NCBI RefSeq assembly: GCF_014863355.1
Contig: NZ_JACZEP010000003.1
Location: 186,001 to 250,000, forward strand
From: Aminobacter carboxidus
GTDB lineage: Bacteria > Pseudomonadota > Alphaproteobacteria > Rhizobiales > Rhizobiaceae
Reading direction: 5' to 3'
Length of the DNA stretch: 64,000 bases
Below are positions 34,665 to 43,745 of this stretch, one piece after another; position 1 is the stretch's first letter, and every line of letters starts with the position of its first letter. The notes under the pieces are model-generated. The model saw nothing but the letters and a program-made list of their open reading frames with translations, was not told the DNA's origin and did no database searches. The position numbers and the translations under genes were made by a program.

Positions 34665-34972
34665 GATGCCCTCCGGAACCACATGGCGAGGTCGAACACG
34701 TTGAGGTCGGCGGCGCGCAGAAGCTCACTGACCAGGACTGCGGTTTCGGTGGCGGTCAGAGCGTCCTGGTTGACTGGCGGGAAAATCTTGTCCGACTTCT
34801 CGACCTTGGCCGCGTAAAGCTTTCCAAGAGCGGCGAGTGCGACTGCGATGTCGGCCTCGCTGATCTTTTCGAGCGTTCCCGAAGCAAGGGCCTCGTCTGC
34901 TGCCGCTGCAATTGACGCGGCTGCCGCGCTGAAACCAGCGCCATGTTCTGAAGTTATCATTGTCTGTGCCAC
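34661..34972 (-). CDS. Small protein of unknown function in aromatic operon
   Basis: 103 residues, Ala-rich and helical. A conserved-looking C-terminal part is VTE-like ALTATETAVLVSELLRAADL then NVFDLAMWFRRAS. There is no signal peptide, metal motif or HTH. It is not a LigA-type alpha subunit, lacking that family's pattern. GTG 34972 overlaps the previous stop (TAGTG), ATG 34960 is an alternative, and its stop overlaps the ferredoxin start. Such coupling suggests a stoichiometric partner of the ferredoxin or monooxygenase. Confidence 0.7.
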   Translation of the reverse strand: MAQTMITSEHGAGFSAAAASIAAAADEALASGTLEKISEADIAVALAALGKLYAAKVEKSDKIFPPVNQDALTATETAVLVSELLRAADLNVFDLAMWFRRAS

Positions 34973-36225
34973 TACGATGCGGTTTTCGGGCGATTGGCGA
35001 GGACGTCCTCGGCCAGCGGCTTGCGGCGTGCCGTATCCAGCTTGAACAGCCGCGCGGCGTTCAGGCCGAGGATGTTGCGCTTGGCCTGTTCGGAGAGGAA
35101 AGGCAGCGAGTCGATGGTCGCCGGCGAGTCCCAGTCCCAGTGCGGCCAGTCCGAGGAGTAGAGCAGCTGGGTCTCGGCGTTCATCGCCTCCATGGTCGCT
35201 TCAAGAAGCTTCATGTTGGTGCGTTCGAGCGGTTGGCTCGTGTAGTACATCTCGCGCATGTATTCGCTCGGCAGCCGCTTGAGGCCGGGCGCCTCGCTTG
35301 GCCGCATCAGCACCTCGTGGTCGAGGCGCTGCATCAGGAACGGGATCCAGGCGAGGCCGCTTTCCACCCAAAGCATGTTCAGCTTGGGGAAGCGCTCCGG
35401 CATCGCGTTGACGATCCAGTTGGTGAGGTGGATCTGGTTGTAGTGGGTGAACGACAGCGCATGCATCGACAGGAAGCGGTTGAGCTGGGCGAAGGACGGA
35501 TCGCCCCAGTGGTAGCCGGAGTGGAAGGCCAGCGGCTTGTCCAGTTCCTGGATCATCGAATAGAGCCGCATGTAGCAGTCATGGTGGACCGGCTTGTTGC
35601 GGGTCGAGCAGACGGTGAAGCCGATGATGCCTTCGGTGTCGCCGTAGCGCTCGACGAGCTCCTCGCACGCCTCGGGCGAATTGAAGGGCAAATAGAGCAA
35701 GCCCTTCATGCGGCTGTCGATCGGCAGGATGCGTTCGATCATCCAGCGGTTGAACGCCTTGGCCAGCGCCACCTCGATCTCATCCTGCGGATGCATGCCG
35801 AGCAGCAGCATGGCGCTAGGGAACACCACCTGGTAGTCGAGACCCATCGCATCCATGCTGCGGCGGGCGGTCGAGATGAAGCGGTGGACGCTGTCGTCGT
35901 TCACCGGCTCGCGCCGGCCCTGGTGGCCGATGCGGCCGCCGACACTCTGCAGCGACAGGCCCGGCGAGATGTTGAGCAGGGCGTTCGATCCGCCGAAGCC
36001 CTTGACCTGGTGCTGGCCGATCTGGCGCAACACGTCGTTGTCGATCAGGTCGATGATCTCGGACCAGAAATGGTCTTCCGAGACGTGGGCATCGACGTCG
36101 ACGATAAGATAATCGTCAAAGTTCCTCGCCGCCTGGCGCGTGGCGTGCGCGAGCACATCGCGCGAGTCGGTCGAGCCGGTGATTTCACCGATCTCACGGA
36201 AGTTGGGAATGGAATGCTCGGTCAT
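34972..36225 (-). CDS. Amidohydrolase-family protein (ACMSD/LigW-like)
   Basis: 417-residue metal-dependent hydrolase or decarboxylase. DVDAHVSEDHFW replaces the classical H-x-H with D-x-D-x-H at about residues 43-47. The central His is in AFHSGYHWGDPSF, and the late Asp is in YSSDWPHWDWDSP. Large members of this group hydrolyse or decarboxylate aromatic acids (gamma-resorcylate and 5-carboxyvanillate decarboxylases are relatives). It lies between the aldehyde dehydrogenase and the small protein, in the upper part of the operon. ATG 36225 is chosen over a TTG at 36240. The reaction is not assigned. Confidence 0.82.
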   Translation of the reverse strand: MTEHSIPNFREIGEITGSTDSRDVLAHATRQAARNFDDYLIVDVDAHVSEDHFWSEIIDLIDNDVLRQIGQHQVKGFGGSNALLNISPGLSLQSVGGRIGHQGRREPVNDDSVHRFISTARRSMDAMGLDYQVVFPSAMLLLGMHPQDEIEVALAKAFNRWMIERILPIDSRMKGLLYLPFNSPEACEELVERYGDTEGIIGFTVCSTRNKPVHHDCYMRLYSMIQELDKPLAFHSGYHWGDPSFAQLNRFLSMHALSFTHYNQIHLTNWIVNAMPERFPKLNMLWVESGLAWIPFLMQRLDHEVLMRPSEAPGLKRLPSEYMREMYYTSQPLERTNMKLLEATMEAMNAETQLLYSSDWPHWDWDSPATIDSLPFLSEQAKRNILGLNAARLFKLDTARRKPLAEDVLANRPKTAS

Positions 36226-36236
36226 TGCGCTACGCT

Positions 36237-37676
36237 TCAACCCTGTGTCACGAATTTGGTCACGAGATAGCTGTCCAGGCCTTCCGACCCGCCTTCGGAG
36301 CCGTAGCCACTTTCCTTGACGCCGCCGAACGGGGTCTCGGGCGTCGTCAGCACCATGTTGTTGATTCCGACCATGCCGGACTCCAACTCGTCGCCGATGC
36401 GTGTGGCGGTGGTGGTGTCGCGGGTAAAGGCATAGGCGGAGAGACCGAAGGGCAGCCTGTTGGCCTCGGCAACGACCTCGTCGAAATCCTTGAACCGGCG
36501 CGTCACCGCAACCGGGCCGAACGGCTCCTCGTTCATGATCCGCGCTTCGTTCGGCACGTCGGTCAGAACTGTGGGCTGCCAGAAGTAGCCGCGGTCGCCT
36601 GTCCGTTCGCCACCCAGTTCAACGCGCGCCCCGGAGCGTTGCGCGTCCGAAACCAGGCTTTCCATGGCGTCGATGCGGCGACCGTTCGCCAAAGGTCCCA
36701 TCTGGGTCTCCGGATCGAGGCCGTCGCCCAGCCTCAGCGAGGCTGCGACTTCACGAAACCTCGCGACAAACTTGTCGTGGATCGACTCGTGCAGGTAGAA
36801 CCGCGTCGGCGTGATGCAGATCTGGCCGGCATTGCGATACTTCGACCGCGCCGTCATTTCGGCTGCCTTCTCGACGTCGGCGTCGGCGAAGACGATGGTC
36901 GGCGCATGGCCGCCGAGTTCGAGCGTCGCCGGCTTGACACCGTCGGCGGCCAGCCTGGCGAGATGCTTGCCGACGCGGGTCGAGCCTGTGAACGAAATCT
37001 TCTTGATCACCGGCGATGCGATCAGATGCGTCGAGATCTGGTCCGGCACACCGAAGACGATGTTGAGCACACCATGGGGAAGGCCGGCATCGGCAAGGGC
37101 CTGGGCGATCGCCAGGGTTGGCGATGGCGTTTCCTCGGCCGGCTTGGCAATGCACGAGCATCCGGCGGCAAGGGCCGCGGCGATCTTGCGCGCCGGGATG
37201 GTGACGGGAAAATTCCACGGCGTGAACACGGCGACCGGGCCTATCGGGTCGCGGAACACCAGGCTGCGCACGCCTGAGGTGCGCGACGGAATGATGCGTC
37301 CATAGGCGCGGCGGCCTTCTTCGGCGTACCAGTCGAAGATATCAGCAGCGCCATGCACCTCGGCCATCGAATCGCCGACCGGCTTGCCTTGCTCCAGCGT
37401 CATGGCACGGGCGATGCCTTGTGCGCGTTCACGCAGCAAACCCGCCGCGCGGCGCAGAATACCGTAGCGCTCGAATGCCGAAACCTTGCGCCAGGAACGG
37501 TATGCGGCTGCGGCCGCAGCGAGGGCATCGTCCAGGTCGGCTGTGGTTGCGACCGGGATTTCGCCGATGGTTTCGCCGCTGGCGGGGTTGATGACCGGCA
37601 GGATCTCGCGATCGTTCGCCCGAACCCTCTCAGAACCGATGCGCAACGAGCGATCTATCTGACCTTCTGTGACCAT
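36237..37676 (-). CDS. NAD(P)-dependent aldehyde dehydrogenase (succinate-semialdehyde dehydrogenase-like)
   Basis: 479-residue ALDH. Cofactor-binding ITGS-type ISFTGSTRVGKHLARL, catalytic Glu in LELGGHAPTIVFADADVEKA and catalytic Cys in NAGQICITPTRFY are present, with the C-terminal NMVLTTPETPFGGVKESGYG. Class resembles GabD. It is the first gene of the ten-gene leftward operon, so it probably oxidises an aldehyde formed from the upper-pathway substrate (an aryl aldehyde, or formaldehyde-equivalent chemistry elsewhere). ATG 37676 is used because the extension to 38354 overlaps the divergent regulator. Confidence 0.9.
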   Translation of the reverse strand: MVTEGQIDRSLRIGSERVRANDREILPVINPASGETIGEIPVATTADLDDALAAAAAAYRSWRKVSAFERYGILRRAAGLLRERAQGIARAMTLEQGKPVGDSMAEVHGAADIFDWYAEEGRRAYGRIIPSRTSGVRSLVFRDPIGPVAVFTPWNFPVTIPARKIAAALAAGCSCIAKPAEETPSPTLAIAQALADAGLPHGVLNIVFGVPDQISTHLIASPVIKKISFTGSTRVGKHLARLAADGVKPATLELGGHAPTIVFADADVEKAAEMTARSKYRNAGQICITPTRFYLHESIHDKFVARFREVAASLRLGDGLDPETQMGPLANGRRIDAMESLVSDAQRSGARVELGGERTGDRGYFWQPTVLTDVPNEARIMNEEPFGPVAVTRRFKDFDEVVAEANRLPFGLSAYAFTRDTTTATRIGDELESGMVGINNMVLTTPETPFGGVKESGYGSEGGSEGLDSYLVTKFVTQG

Positions 37677-37839
37677 GTCCCACTCAACTGATTGAAATTG
37701 TTGAAGGCGGGAGCTCGTCACCGCCAATCTTGAAATATATGATAGTTTAAAAATTTTGGTCGCGCAATCGCCATTTTTCGCTTGATTTTCGACTCTGAAT
37801 GCTCTTTTTTGTCCTAAATATCTTATCAAAGGGATTGGC
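37677..37839. promoter_or_regulatory. Divergent promoter region of the aromatic operon and its GntR regulator
   Basis: 163 bp of markedly AT-rich sequence between the two divergent genes. A TGG...CCA pair (TGGTCGCGCAATCGCCA, about 37758-37774) is a weak candidate for an FCD-type operator, whose usual form is TGGT-N-ACCA-like. AAAGGGATTGGC just before ATG 37840 is the regulator's ribosome-binding site. Exact promoters are not assigned. Confidence 0.45.
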
Positions 37840-38616
37840 ATGCAAAAGGCACCTGATGCTGAAGGTGGCGGTCTTGCCCAGATGGTCGGCCCGGCAGAGC
37901 GGCTGTGGTCCTCGGGCAAGCAGACGACGCTTTCGGCGAGCGTGATCGACCAGATACGCACTGTGCTGTTCGCCGGCAGGCTTGCTCCAGGCGATCGCCT
38001 GGGCTCGGAAGCCTCGCTGGCGCTGCAGTTCGGCGTCAGCCGCATGACGATGCGCGACGCGCTGCGATCACTGCAGGCGTCTGGCGTGATCGAGGTCAAG
38101 GTCGGCATCAAGGGCGGCATCTTCGTCGCCGAGGGCAATTCCGAGCGCCTGGCCGAGACCATCGCTATCCAGCTGAAGCTGATCGGCATCAGCACTGAAG
38201 AGCTGCTCGATACCCAGATCGCCATCGAGGTGATGGCGGCGGGGCTTGCCGCCAGCAATGCGACAAGCATAGACATCAAGGCATTGCATGAGGCGCTTGG
38301 CGAGGCCGAGCGGCTGATCGACGACGCCGAGGAGTTCACCTGGGCGGCGATCAATTTTCATGGCTGCGTCGTTGCAGCCTCACATAATCGGGTGCTCGCA
38401 GCACAGTTCAGGGCCCTCAGCCATGTTCTGATGCCGCTCTACGTCAGGGGATCGTCGCCTGAAGTGGCCCGTCGCGCGGTGGCATTTCAGCGCGCGCTGA
38501 TTGCCTGCATCGAAGCACGCGAGCCCGACGCGGCGAGAAACCTCGTTTACGGACGTTTGCAATTCGTCAAGTCGCGCCAGCTGGGCGACCTGGCGAAGGG
38601 AGAAGCCGGCGACTGA
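37840..38616 (+). CDS. GntR-family regulator with FCD ligand-binding domain
   Basis: 258-residue FadR/VanR-type regulator. The winged helix (about 25-95) contains VLFAGRLAPGDRLGSEASLA and FGVSRMTMRDALRSLQASGV. The all-helical FCD domain has its metal/ligand positions in MAAGLAASNATSID, NFHGCVVAASHNRVL and LMPLYVRGSS. It is divergent from the ten-gene aromatic operon and upstream of the co-oriented peptide-type transporter, so it probably controls both. FCD effectors are usually carboxylates, matching an aromatic or dicarboxylic acid inducer. Confidence 0.92.
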   Translation: MQKAPDAEGGGLAQMVGPAERLWSSGKQTTLSASVIDQIRTVLFAGRLAPGDRLGSEASLALQFGVSRMTMRDALRSLQASGVIEVKVGIKGGIFVAEGNSERLAETIAIQLKLIGISTEELLDTQIAIEVMAAGLAASNATSIDIKALHEALGEAERLIDDAEEFTWAAINFHGCVVAASHNRVLAAQFRALSHVLMPLYVRGSSPEVARRAVAFQRALIACIEAREPDAARNLVYGRLQFVKSRQLGDLAKGEAGD

Positions 38617-38745
38617 CCATGGAGGAACGGCCGGGCACCGTGCCTTGCCGCTTTGGTTTCAAGCCGAATGCAGAGGGGAATGCCTGCTGAACGTCGCAAG
38701 AGAAGCGACGTTGCGGGTCAATTTGCGAAAAAGGGAGTGAGGAAG

Positions 38746-40275
38746 ATGTTTACGATTTCGCGCCGGAGCCTGCTCAAGATCTCAGCGGCTTCCGGCCTGA
38801 TGGCGGCATTGCCTGGCGGCGGCGCCTGGGCGGCCGCGCCCAAGCGCGGCGGCCACCTTGTCGTGGCGAGCGGTGGTGCGTCGACTGCGGATTCGCTGGA
38901 TCCCCGGACCTTCGGCTCGCCCTACACGGCGGTCATGTCCGGCATCACTTACAATTCGCTGATCGAGGTGCATGGCCTTGATATGGAACTGCGGCCCGGC
39001 CTCGCCAAGAGCTGGGAGCCGTCCAATGGCGGCAAGACCTGGATCTTCGATCTGGTTGAAGGTGCCACGTTCCACAATGGCAAGGCCTTTACCAGCGAGG
39101 ACGTGGTGTTTTCGCTCAAGCGCCATGCCGAAGAGGCCTCGCGTTCCAACATGCGCAGCATCATCAAGGGCGTCGCCGATATCCGCGCCGACGGTCCGAA
39201 CCGCGTCATCATCGACCTGCCCGAAGCCAACTACATGTTCCCGGCCATGCTGACGGCATTCTCGCTCGGCATCGTTCCGGCCGGCACGACGACCTTCGAC
39301 GGTGTCGGCACCGGCCCTTACAAGCTGAAGAGGTTTTCGCCGGGCGAGGTTCTCGAAGCCGAGCGCAACGAGAACTATTTCAAGTCGGACGCAGCTTTCG
39401 TCGACAGCCTCGAATTCCTGGCCATCAACGATGCCTCGGCACTGGGCAGCGCCTTCCAAAGCGGCCAGATCCACCTGACCACGCTGCTCGACGCGCGCAC
39501 CGCGCCGCTGATGCGGCAGATGCCGAACCTCAAGATTTACAACACCGAGGGCCGCGGCTTCATCTGCTTCAACATGCGCACCGACATGGCGCCGTTCGAC
39601 AATCCCGACATGCGCATGGCGCTCAAGCTCGCCGTCAACCGTCCTGATATGCTTGAGCGTGTCTCGGTCGGCGTCGGCCGCATCGCCAACGACACGCCGG
39701 TGGCACCGAGTGATCCGGTCTTCGCCGCCGAACTGCCGCAGACCGAATACGATCCGAAGCGCGCCAAGGAACTGTTCGACAAGACCGGCTTCAAGGGTCC
39801 GCTCGTGCTGCAGACCTCGGAAGCGATCTCGTCGCGCGCCGTCGACATGGCCGTGATCTTCCAGGAGCACGCCGCCAAGGCGGGCATTCCGATCGAGGTC
39901 AAGCGCGAGCCCTCGGACGGCTATTGGGAAACCATCGTCGGCCAGACGCCGTTCCACGTTTCGGCCCGTTCCGACCGGCCGACGGCGGATGCGATCTTCT
40001 CGGTCGCCTTCCTCGGCACCTCGGGAAACAACGAGTGCAAGTGGGTGAACAAGGACTTCGACACCGCGGTGATCGCCGCGCGTGCCGAGCCTGACCTCGA
40101 GAAGCGCAAGGCCTTCTATGCGACGGCGCAGAAGATCTGCCGGGAAGATGGCGGCACCATCATTCCGTTCTTCTCCAGCACGGTCGAAGGCACGACCAGC
40201 GACCTCGACGGTTTCGTGCCGTCGGCTCTGCAGATGGCGGGCTACCGCGCCATCGAGCAGGTCTGGTTCGCCTGA
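38746..40275 (+). CDS. Peptide/nickel-type (SBP family 5) ABC transporter substrate-binding protein
   Basis: 509-residue periplasmic binding protein. The N-terminus MFTISRRSLLKISAASGLMA has a twin-arginine (S-R-R-S-L-L-K) signal, with cleavage near A-W-A-A-A, which implies Tat export. The body carries family 5 features: SLDPRTFGSPYTAVMSGITY, LAKSWEPSNGGKTWIFDL and FNMRTDMAPFDNPDMRMAL. ATG 38746 has GGGAG and GAGG upstream; the frame opens earlier at 38653 without support. It leads the importer operon (dppB-, dppC-, dppDF-like) and probably delivers the aromatic substrate or a conjugate, since family 5 proteins bind varied ligands. Confidence 0.9.
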   Translation: MFTISRRSLLKISAASGLMAALPGGGAWAAAPKRGGHLVVASGGASTADSLDPRTFGSPYTAVMSGITYNSLIEVHGLDMELRPGLAKSWEPSNGGKTWIFDLVEGATFHNGKAFTSEDVVFSLKRHAEEASRSNMRSIIKGVADIRADGPNRVIIDLPEANYMFPAMLTAFSLGIVPAGTTTFDGVGTGPYKLKRFSPGEVLEAERNENYFKSDAAFVDSLEFLAINDASALGSAFQSGQIHLTTLLDARTAPLMRQMPNLKIYNTEGRGFICFNMRTDMAPFDNPDMRMALKLAVNRPDMLERVSVGVGRIANDTPVAPSDPVFAAELPQTEYDPKRAKELFDKTGFKGPLVLQTSEAISSRAVDMAVIFQEHAAKAGIPIEVKREPSDGYWETIVGQTPFHVSARSDRPTADAIFSVAFLGTSGNNECKWVNKDFDTAVIAARAEPDLEKRKAFYATAQKICREDGGTIIPFFSSTVEGTTSDLDGFVPSALQMAGYRAIEQVWFA

Positions 40276-40289
40276 CAGGACTGGACGGC

Positions 40290-41270
40290 ATGACTCTGTT
40301 CGCCAATTCCCCGGTGAAATCGTTCGTAGTCGCCAGGGTTGCGTCCGGGCTCGTGTCGATCTTTTTCATTTCGTTCCTGGTTTTCCTGGGAACGTCGATG
40401 CTGCCGGGCGACGCAGCCAATGCGTTGCTCGGCCAGAATGCCACCCCTGAAACGGTCTTGGCCCTGCGCACGGAGCTGGGCCTCGACCAACCTTTGCCGG
40501 TGCGCTACTTCCATTGGCTTGGCAATGCGCTGCATGGCGATTTCGGAACCTCGCTCTCCAACGCGCAGCCGGTGATCAACCTGTTGGTGCCGCGGCTGAT
40601 CAATTCGCTGATCCTTGCCTTTTCGGCGGCGGCGATCGTCCTGCCGCTCGCCGTCGGCATCGGCTTGCTCGCCGCCATCAACCGCGGCAAGGCACTCGAC
40701 ACTGCCACCGGTTCGATCTCAGCGATCTTCCTGTCGATGCCGTCATTCCTGATCGGTTACCTGCTGGTCTTCATTTTCGCGGTCAAGCTCGGGCTGTTTC
40801 CGCCCTTGTCGATGGTCCGTTCCAGCGCCAGCCTGCCAACCTGGATTTCGGCCCTGACATTGCCGGTGCTGACCCTGGTGCTGGTCGCGCAGGCCCATGT
40901 AATGAAGCTGACCCGTGCCGCCGTGCTCGGGGTGATGAGCTCCGACTACATTCTGATGGCAGAGACCAAGGGCATTCCCCGCAACAGGATCATCCTCAAG
41001 CACGCGCTGCCCAATGCGTTGTCGCCGATTGTCTCGATCTGCATGATCACCATGGCCTACCTGATCGTCGACGTCGTGGTGATCGAAGCCGTGTTCAACT
41101 ATCCGGGCATGGGCAAGCTGATGGTCGACGCGGTTGCCTATCGCGACATCCCGATGGTGCTGGCCTGCGGCGTGCTGTTTTCGACGATCTTTATCTCACT
41201 CAACTTCACCGCCGACTTGTTGGCCATGCTCGTCAATCCGCGTCAGCGCCTGCCCAGGAAGGGGAACTGA
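40290..41270 (+). CDS. Peptide/nickel-type ABC transporter permease (DppB-like)
   Basis: 326-residue permease with six predicted helices. The first cytoplasmic/periplasmic segment carries MLPGDAANALLGQNATPETV, typical of DppB. The coupling loop includes AETKGIPRNRIILKHALPNA and the C-terminal signature is EAVFNYPGMGKLMVDAV. It pairs with the DppC-like protein encoded 3 bp downstream and starts 14 bp after the binding-protein gene. Confidence 0.93.
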   Translation: MTLFANSPVKSFVVARVASGLVSIFFISFLVFLGTSMLPGDAANALLGQNATPETVLALRTELGLDQPLPVRYFHWLGNALHGDFGTSLSNAQPVINLLVPRLINSLILAFSAAAIVLPLAVGIGLLAAINRGKALDTATGSISAIFLSMPSFLIGYLLVFIFAVKLGLFPPLSMVRSSASLPTWISALTLPVLTLVLVAQAHVMKLTRAAVLGVMSSDYILMAETKGIPRNRIILKHALPNALSPIVSICMITMAYLIVDVVVIEAVFNYPGMGKLMVDAVAYRDIPMVLACGVLFSTIFISLNFTADLLAMLVNPRQRLPRKGN

Positions 41271-41273
41271 ACC

Positions 41274-42083
41274 GTGTCGAGCAAGTTGACGCTGACCGTT
41301 TCCCTGGCTGTCCTCGCAACGATGGCGGCAGCCGCCATCCTTGCGCCGGTGCTGGCGCCGTTCCCGCCCAACGAAATGGTCCATGCCGCATTCGACGCGC
41401 CGGGCGTAGGTGGTGTGCTGGGTGCCGACGGTCTTGGCCGGGACATGCTGTCCCGCATCCTCTACGCCACGCGCTACACTTTCGTTGCGACACTGATCGC
41501 CACCACGCTGGCCTGCATGATCGGTGTGTCGCTCGCCATCATCGCCGGTTTGAGCAAGGGGTGGGCTGACATCATCATCGGCCGCGCCGTCGACATCCTG
41601 ATGTCGATCCCGCAGATCATCTTCGCGTTGATCATCCTCGCCATTGCTGGCGTGTCGCTGACGACGCTGATCCTGACCATGGCGGTGCTGCAGTCGAGCA
41701 CCTACTACCGCGTCACCCGGCCGATCGCCGGCGACCTGGCGGCGATGGAATATGTCGAGGTCGGCCGTCTGCGTGGCGAGCGGCTGCACTGGTATTTGTT
41801 CAAGGAAATACTGCCTAACATGGTGCCGTCGCTTTTGGCGCAGTTCGGACTGGGGCTTTCCTCCGCGGCACTTTTCATCAGCTCGCTCAGCTTCCTGGGC
41901 ATTGGCATCCAGCCACCTGCGGCTGATCTCGGCGGGCTTGTTCGCGAGAATGCGCTGGCCCTTTCAACCGGCCGTCTGACACCGCTGATACCGGCGTTCT
42001 GCATCGCGCTCTTCTGCCTGAGCGTGAATGGGATCGTCGATTGGCTCGTCGGTCGCTTTTCAGACAAACCGGACGTGAAATGA
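41274..42083 (+). CDS. Peptide/nickel-type ABC transporter permease (DppC-like)
   Basis: 269-residue permease. The N-terminus SLAVLATMAAAAILAPVLAP is a membrane segment. It is followed by the DppC hallmark LGADGLGRDMLSRILYATRY and the coupling loop MEYVEVGRLRGERLHWYLFK. GTG start at 41274 with AGGGGAA upstream. It is 3 bp after the DppB-like gene, and its stop overlaps the ATPase start (ATGA at 42080). Confidence 0.92.
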   Translation: MSSKLTLTVSLAVLATMAAAAILAPVLAPFPPNEMVHAAFDAPGVGGVLGADGLGRDMLSRILYATRYTFVATLIATTLACMIGVSLAIIAGLSKGWADIIIGRAVDILMSIPQIIFALIILAIAGVSLTTLILTMAVLQSSTYYRVTRPIAGDLAAMEYVEVGRLRGERLHWYLFKEILPNMVPSLLAQFGLGLSSAALFISSLSFLGIGIQPPAADLGGLVRENALALSTGRLTPLIPAFCIALFCLSVNGIVDWLVGRFSDKPDVK

Positions 42084-43672
42084 GCGGAAATCGCATACTG
42101 AGCATCGACAATCTGCGCGTCGAGACACGAACGGGCGTCCTGCTCGATGACGTCTCGATCCATGTCGACCGCGGCGAAGTGCTGGGCATCATCGGTGAGT
42201 CAGGGGCCGGCAAGAGCACGCTGGCGCTGAGCTCGATCATGCTGTTCAAATCGGGATGCAGGCCTACATCAGGCTCGATCACGCTATGCGGCCAATCGCT
42301 GATGGAACTCGGTACCACCGAGCTCGAGACCATCAGGCGTACCAAGGCGTCTTATGTCGCCCAAAGCGCTGCAGCTGCGTTCAACCCGTTCTACCGGCTG
42401 GAAGATCAGGTCACCGAAATCCCCGCCATGGCGCAGAAGCTGACCTCGGCCCAGCGCCGGCGCATGGCGGTCGAGTTGTTCGAGGAGCTCCAGCTGCCCG
42501 ATCCCAAGAATTTCGGCCGTCGCTATCCGCACCAGGTCTCAGGCGGCCAGCTGCAGCGGGCCATGATCGCCATGGCGCTGATCAACCAGCCCGATCTGAT
42601 CATCTTCGACGAGCCGACCACCGCACTTGATGTGACGACGCAGATCGAGGTGCTCAGGCTGATCAAAAAGGTGGCGAGCACGCACAATTGCGGTGCCCTC
42701 TACATCTCGCATGACCTGGCGGTGGTGTCGCAGATGGCCGACCGCATCATCGTCATGCGCAACGGCAAGATGGTCGAACAGGGCCCGACGCGTCAGCTGG
42801 TCGACCATCCACAGACCGAATATGCCAAGCGGCTCGTTGCTCACCAGGGCGATGGCAGTTACGCCAGCATCGACGGCAGCGACGCGACCTTGCTCGATGT
42901 GCGCAATGTCGATGTCGGCTATGGCGGGGTCGCTGCCGTGAAGGACGCATCGATCAGGCTTGGCGCCGGCTCGGTGCTGGCGCTCGTCGGCGAGTCTGGC
43001 AGTGGCAAGACCACGCTGGCGCGCAGCATTGCCGGGCTGCAGCCTGCGCGCACCGGCGAGATCCGCATGCGCGAAAGCGTGCTTGCACCGCTGGTCGAGC
43101 GTCGCAGCTTCGACCAGAGGCGACTGATCCAGTACATCCACCAGCTTCCCGACCTGGCGCTCAACCCGCGCCAGTCCATCCGCGACGTCGTTGGCCGGCC
43201 GCTCAGCTATTTCCACGGGTTGCGCGGTGCTGCCGCCGAACAGCGGCTGCGCGAACTGATGGATGCTATCGAGTTGCCGGCGGCCTATCTCGACCGCTAC
43301 CCGGCATCGCTCTCCGGCGGGCAGAAGCAGCGTGTCTGCATTGCGCGTTCGCTGGCGGCAAAACCCGACATCTTGATCTGCGACGAGATCACCTCGGCGC
43401 TCGATCCGCTGGTCGAGGAGAGCATCGTCAAGCTGCTCACCCGGCTGATCAAGGACGAGGGGCTGAGTATCCTGTTCATCACCCACAATCTGGGCCTCGC
43501 GCTGCGCTTTTCGCACAAGACTGCCGTGATGCAGGCGGGGCGCATCGTCGAGCATGGCGATACGCGCGCCGTGTTCGAACAGCCGCAATCCGACTACACG
43601 AAGAGCCTGATCCGCGCCGTGCCGCAGCTTCGCGAGGGCTGGCTGGACGGCTTTTCCGCCAATGCCGCCTGA
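42080..43672 (+). CDS. Fused two-domain ABC ATPase (DppD-DppF-like)
   Basis: 530-residue protein carrying both ATPase domains of a peptide-type importer in one chain. Domain 1 has Walker [14 protein letters not shown] (about 36-44), signature [15 protein letters not shown] and Walker [14 protein letters not shown]. Domain 2 has Walker [14 protein letters not shown] (near 318), signature [15 protein letters not shown] and Walker [14 protein letters not shown]. The second Walker B has Asp-Glu-Ile in place of the usual Asp-Glu-Pro. Both domains look catalytically competent. Start ATG 42080 overlaps the DppC-like stop. Confidence 0.93.
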   Translation: MSGNRILSIDNLRVETRTGVLLDDVSIHVDRGEVLGIIGESGAGKSTLALSSIMLFKSGCRPTSGSITLCGQSLMELGTTELETIRRTKASYVAQSAAAAFNPFYRLEDQVTEIPAMAQKLTSAQRRRMAVELFEELQLPDPKNFGRRYPHQVSGGQLQRAMIAMALINQPDLIIFDEPTTALDVTTQIEVLRLIKKVASTHNCGALYISHDLAVVSQMADRIIVMRNGKMVEQGPTRQLVDHPQTEYAKRLVAHQGDGSYASIDGSDATLLDVRNVDVGYGGVAAVKDASIRLGAGSVLALVGESGSGKTTLARSIAGLQPARTGEIRMRESVLAPLVERRSFDQRRLIQYIHQLPDLALNPRQSIRDVVGRPLSYFHGLRGAAAEQRLRELMDAIELPAAYLDRYPASLSGGQKQRVCIARSLAAKPDILICDEITSALDPLVEESIVKLLTRLIKDEGLSILFITHNLGLALRFSHKTAVMQAGRIVEHGDTRAVFEQPQSDYTKSLIRAVPQLREGWLDGFSANAA

Positions 43673-43745
43673 ATGAAAGCGAGGCCGCGCACATGCGCGG
43701 GCCTGCTCCGCGATCTGCGGCGGTCAAATTTCGAGGGAGACAACC

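Noticed and set aside
34661-34972. 103-aa protein as a LigA-type alpha subunit of the extradiol dioxygenase
   Set aside because: It lacks the LigA pattern and lies five genes away from the LigB-type enzyme, next to a ferredoxin.
27266-37676. Protocatechuate 4,5-cleavage (LigABCIJK) pathway
   Set aside because: LigC, LigI and LigA are missing and the PobA homologue has a changed active site; a gallate-type route explains more of the genes.
36237-38354. 705-codon version of the aldehyde dehydrogenase
   Set aside because: The extension overlaps the GntR regulator and crosses the AT-rich divergent promoter region; the ALDH begins at 37676.
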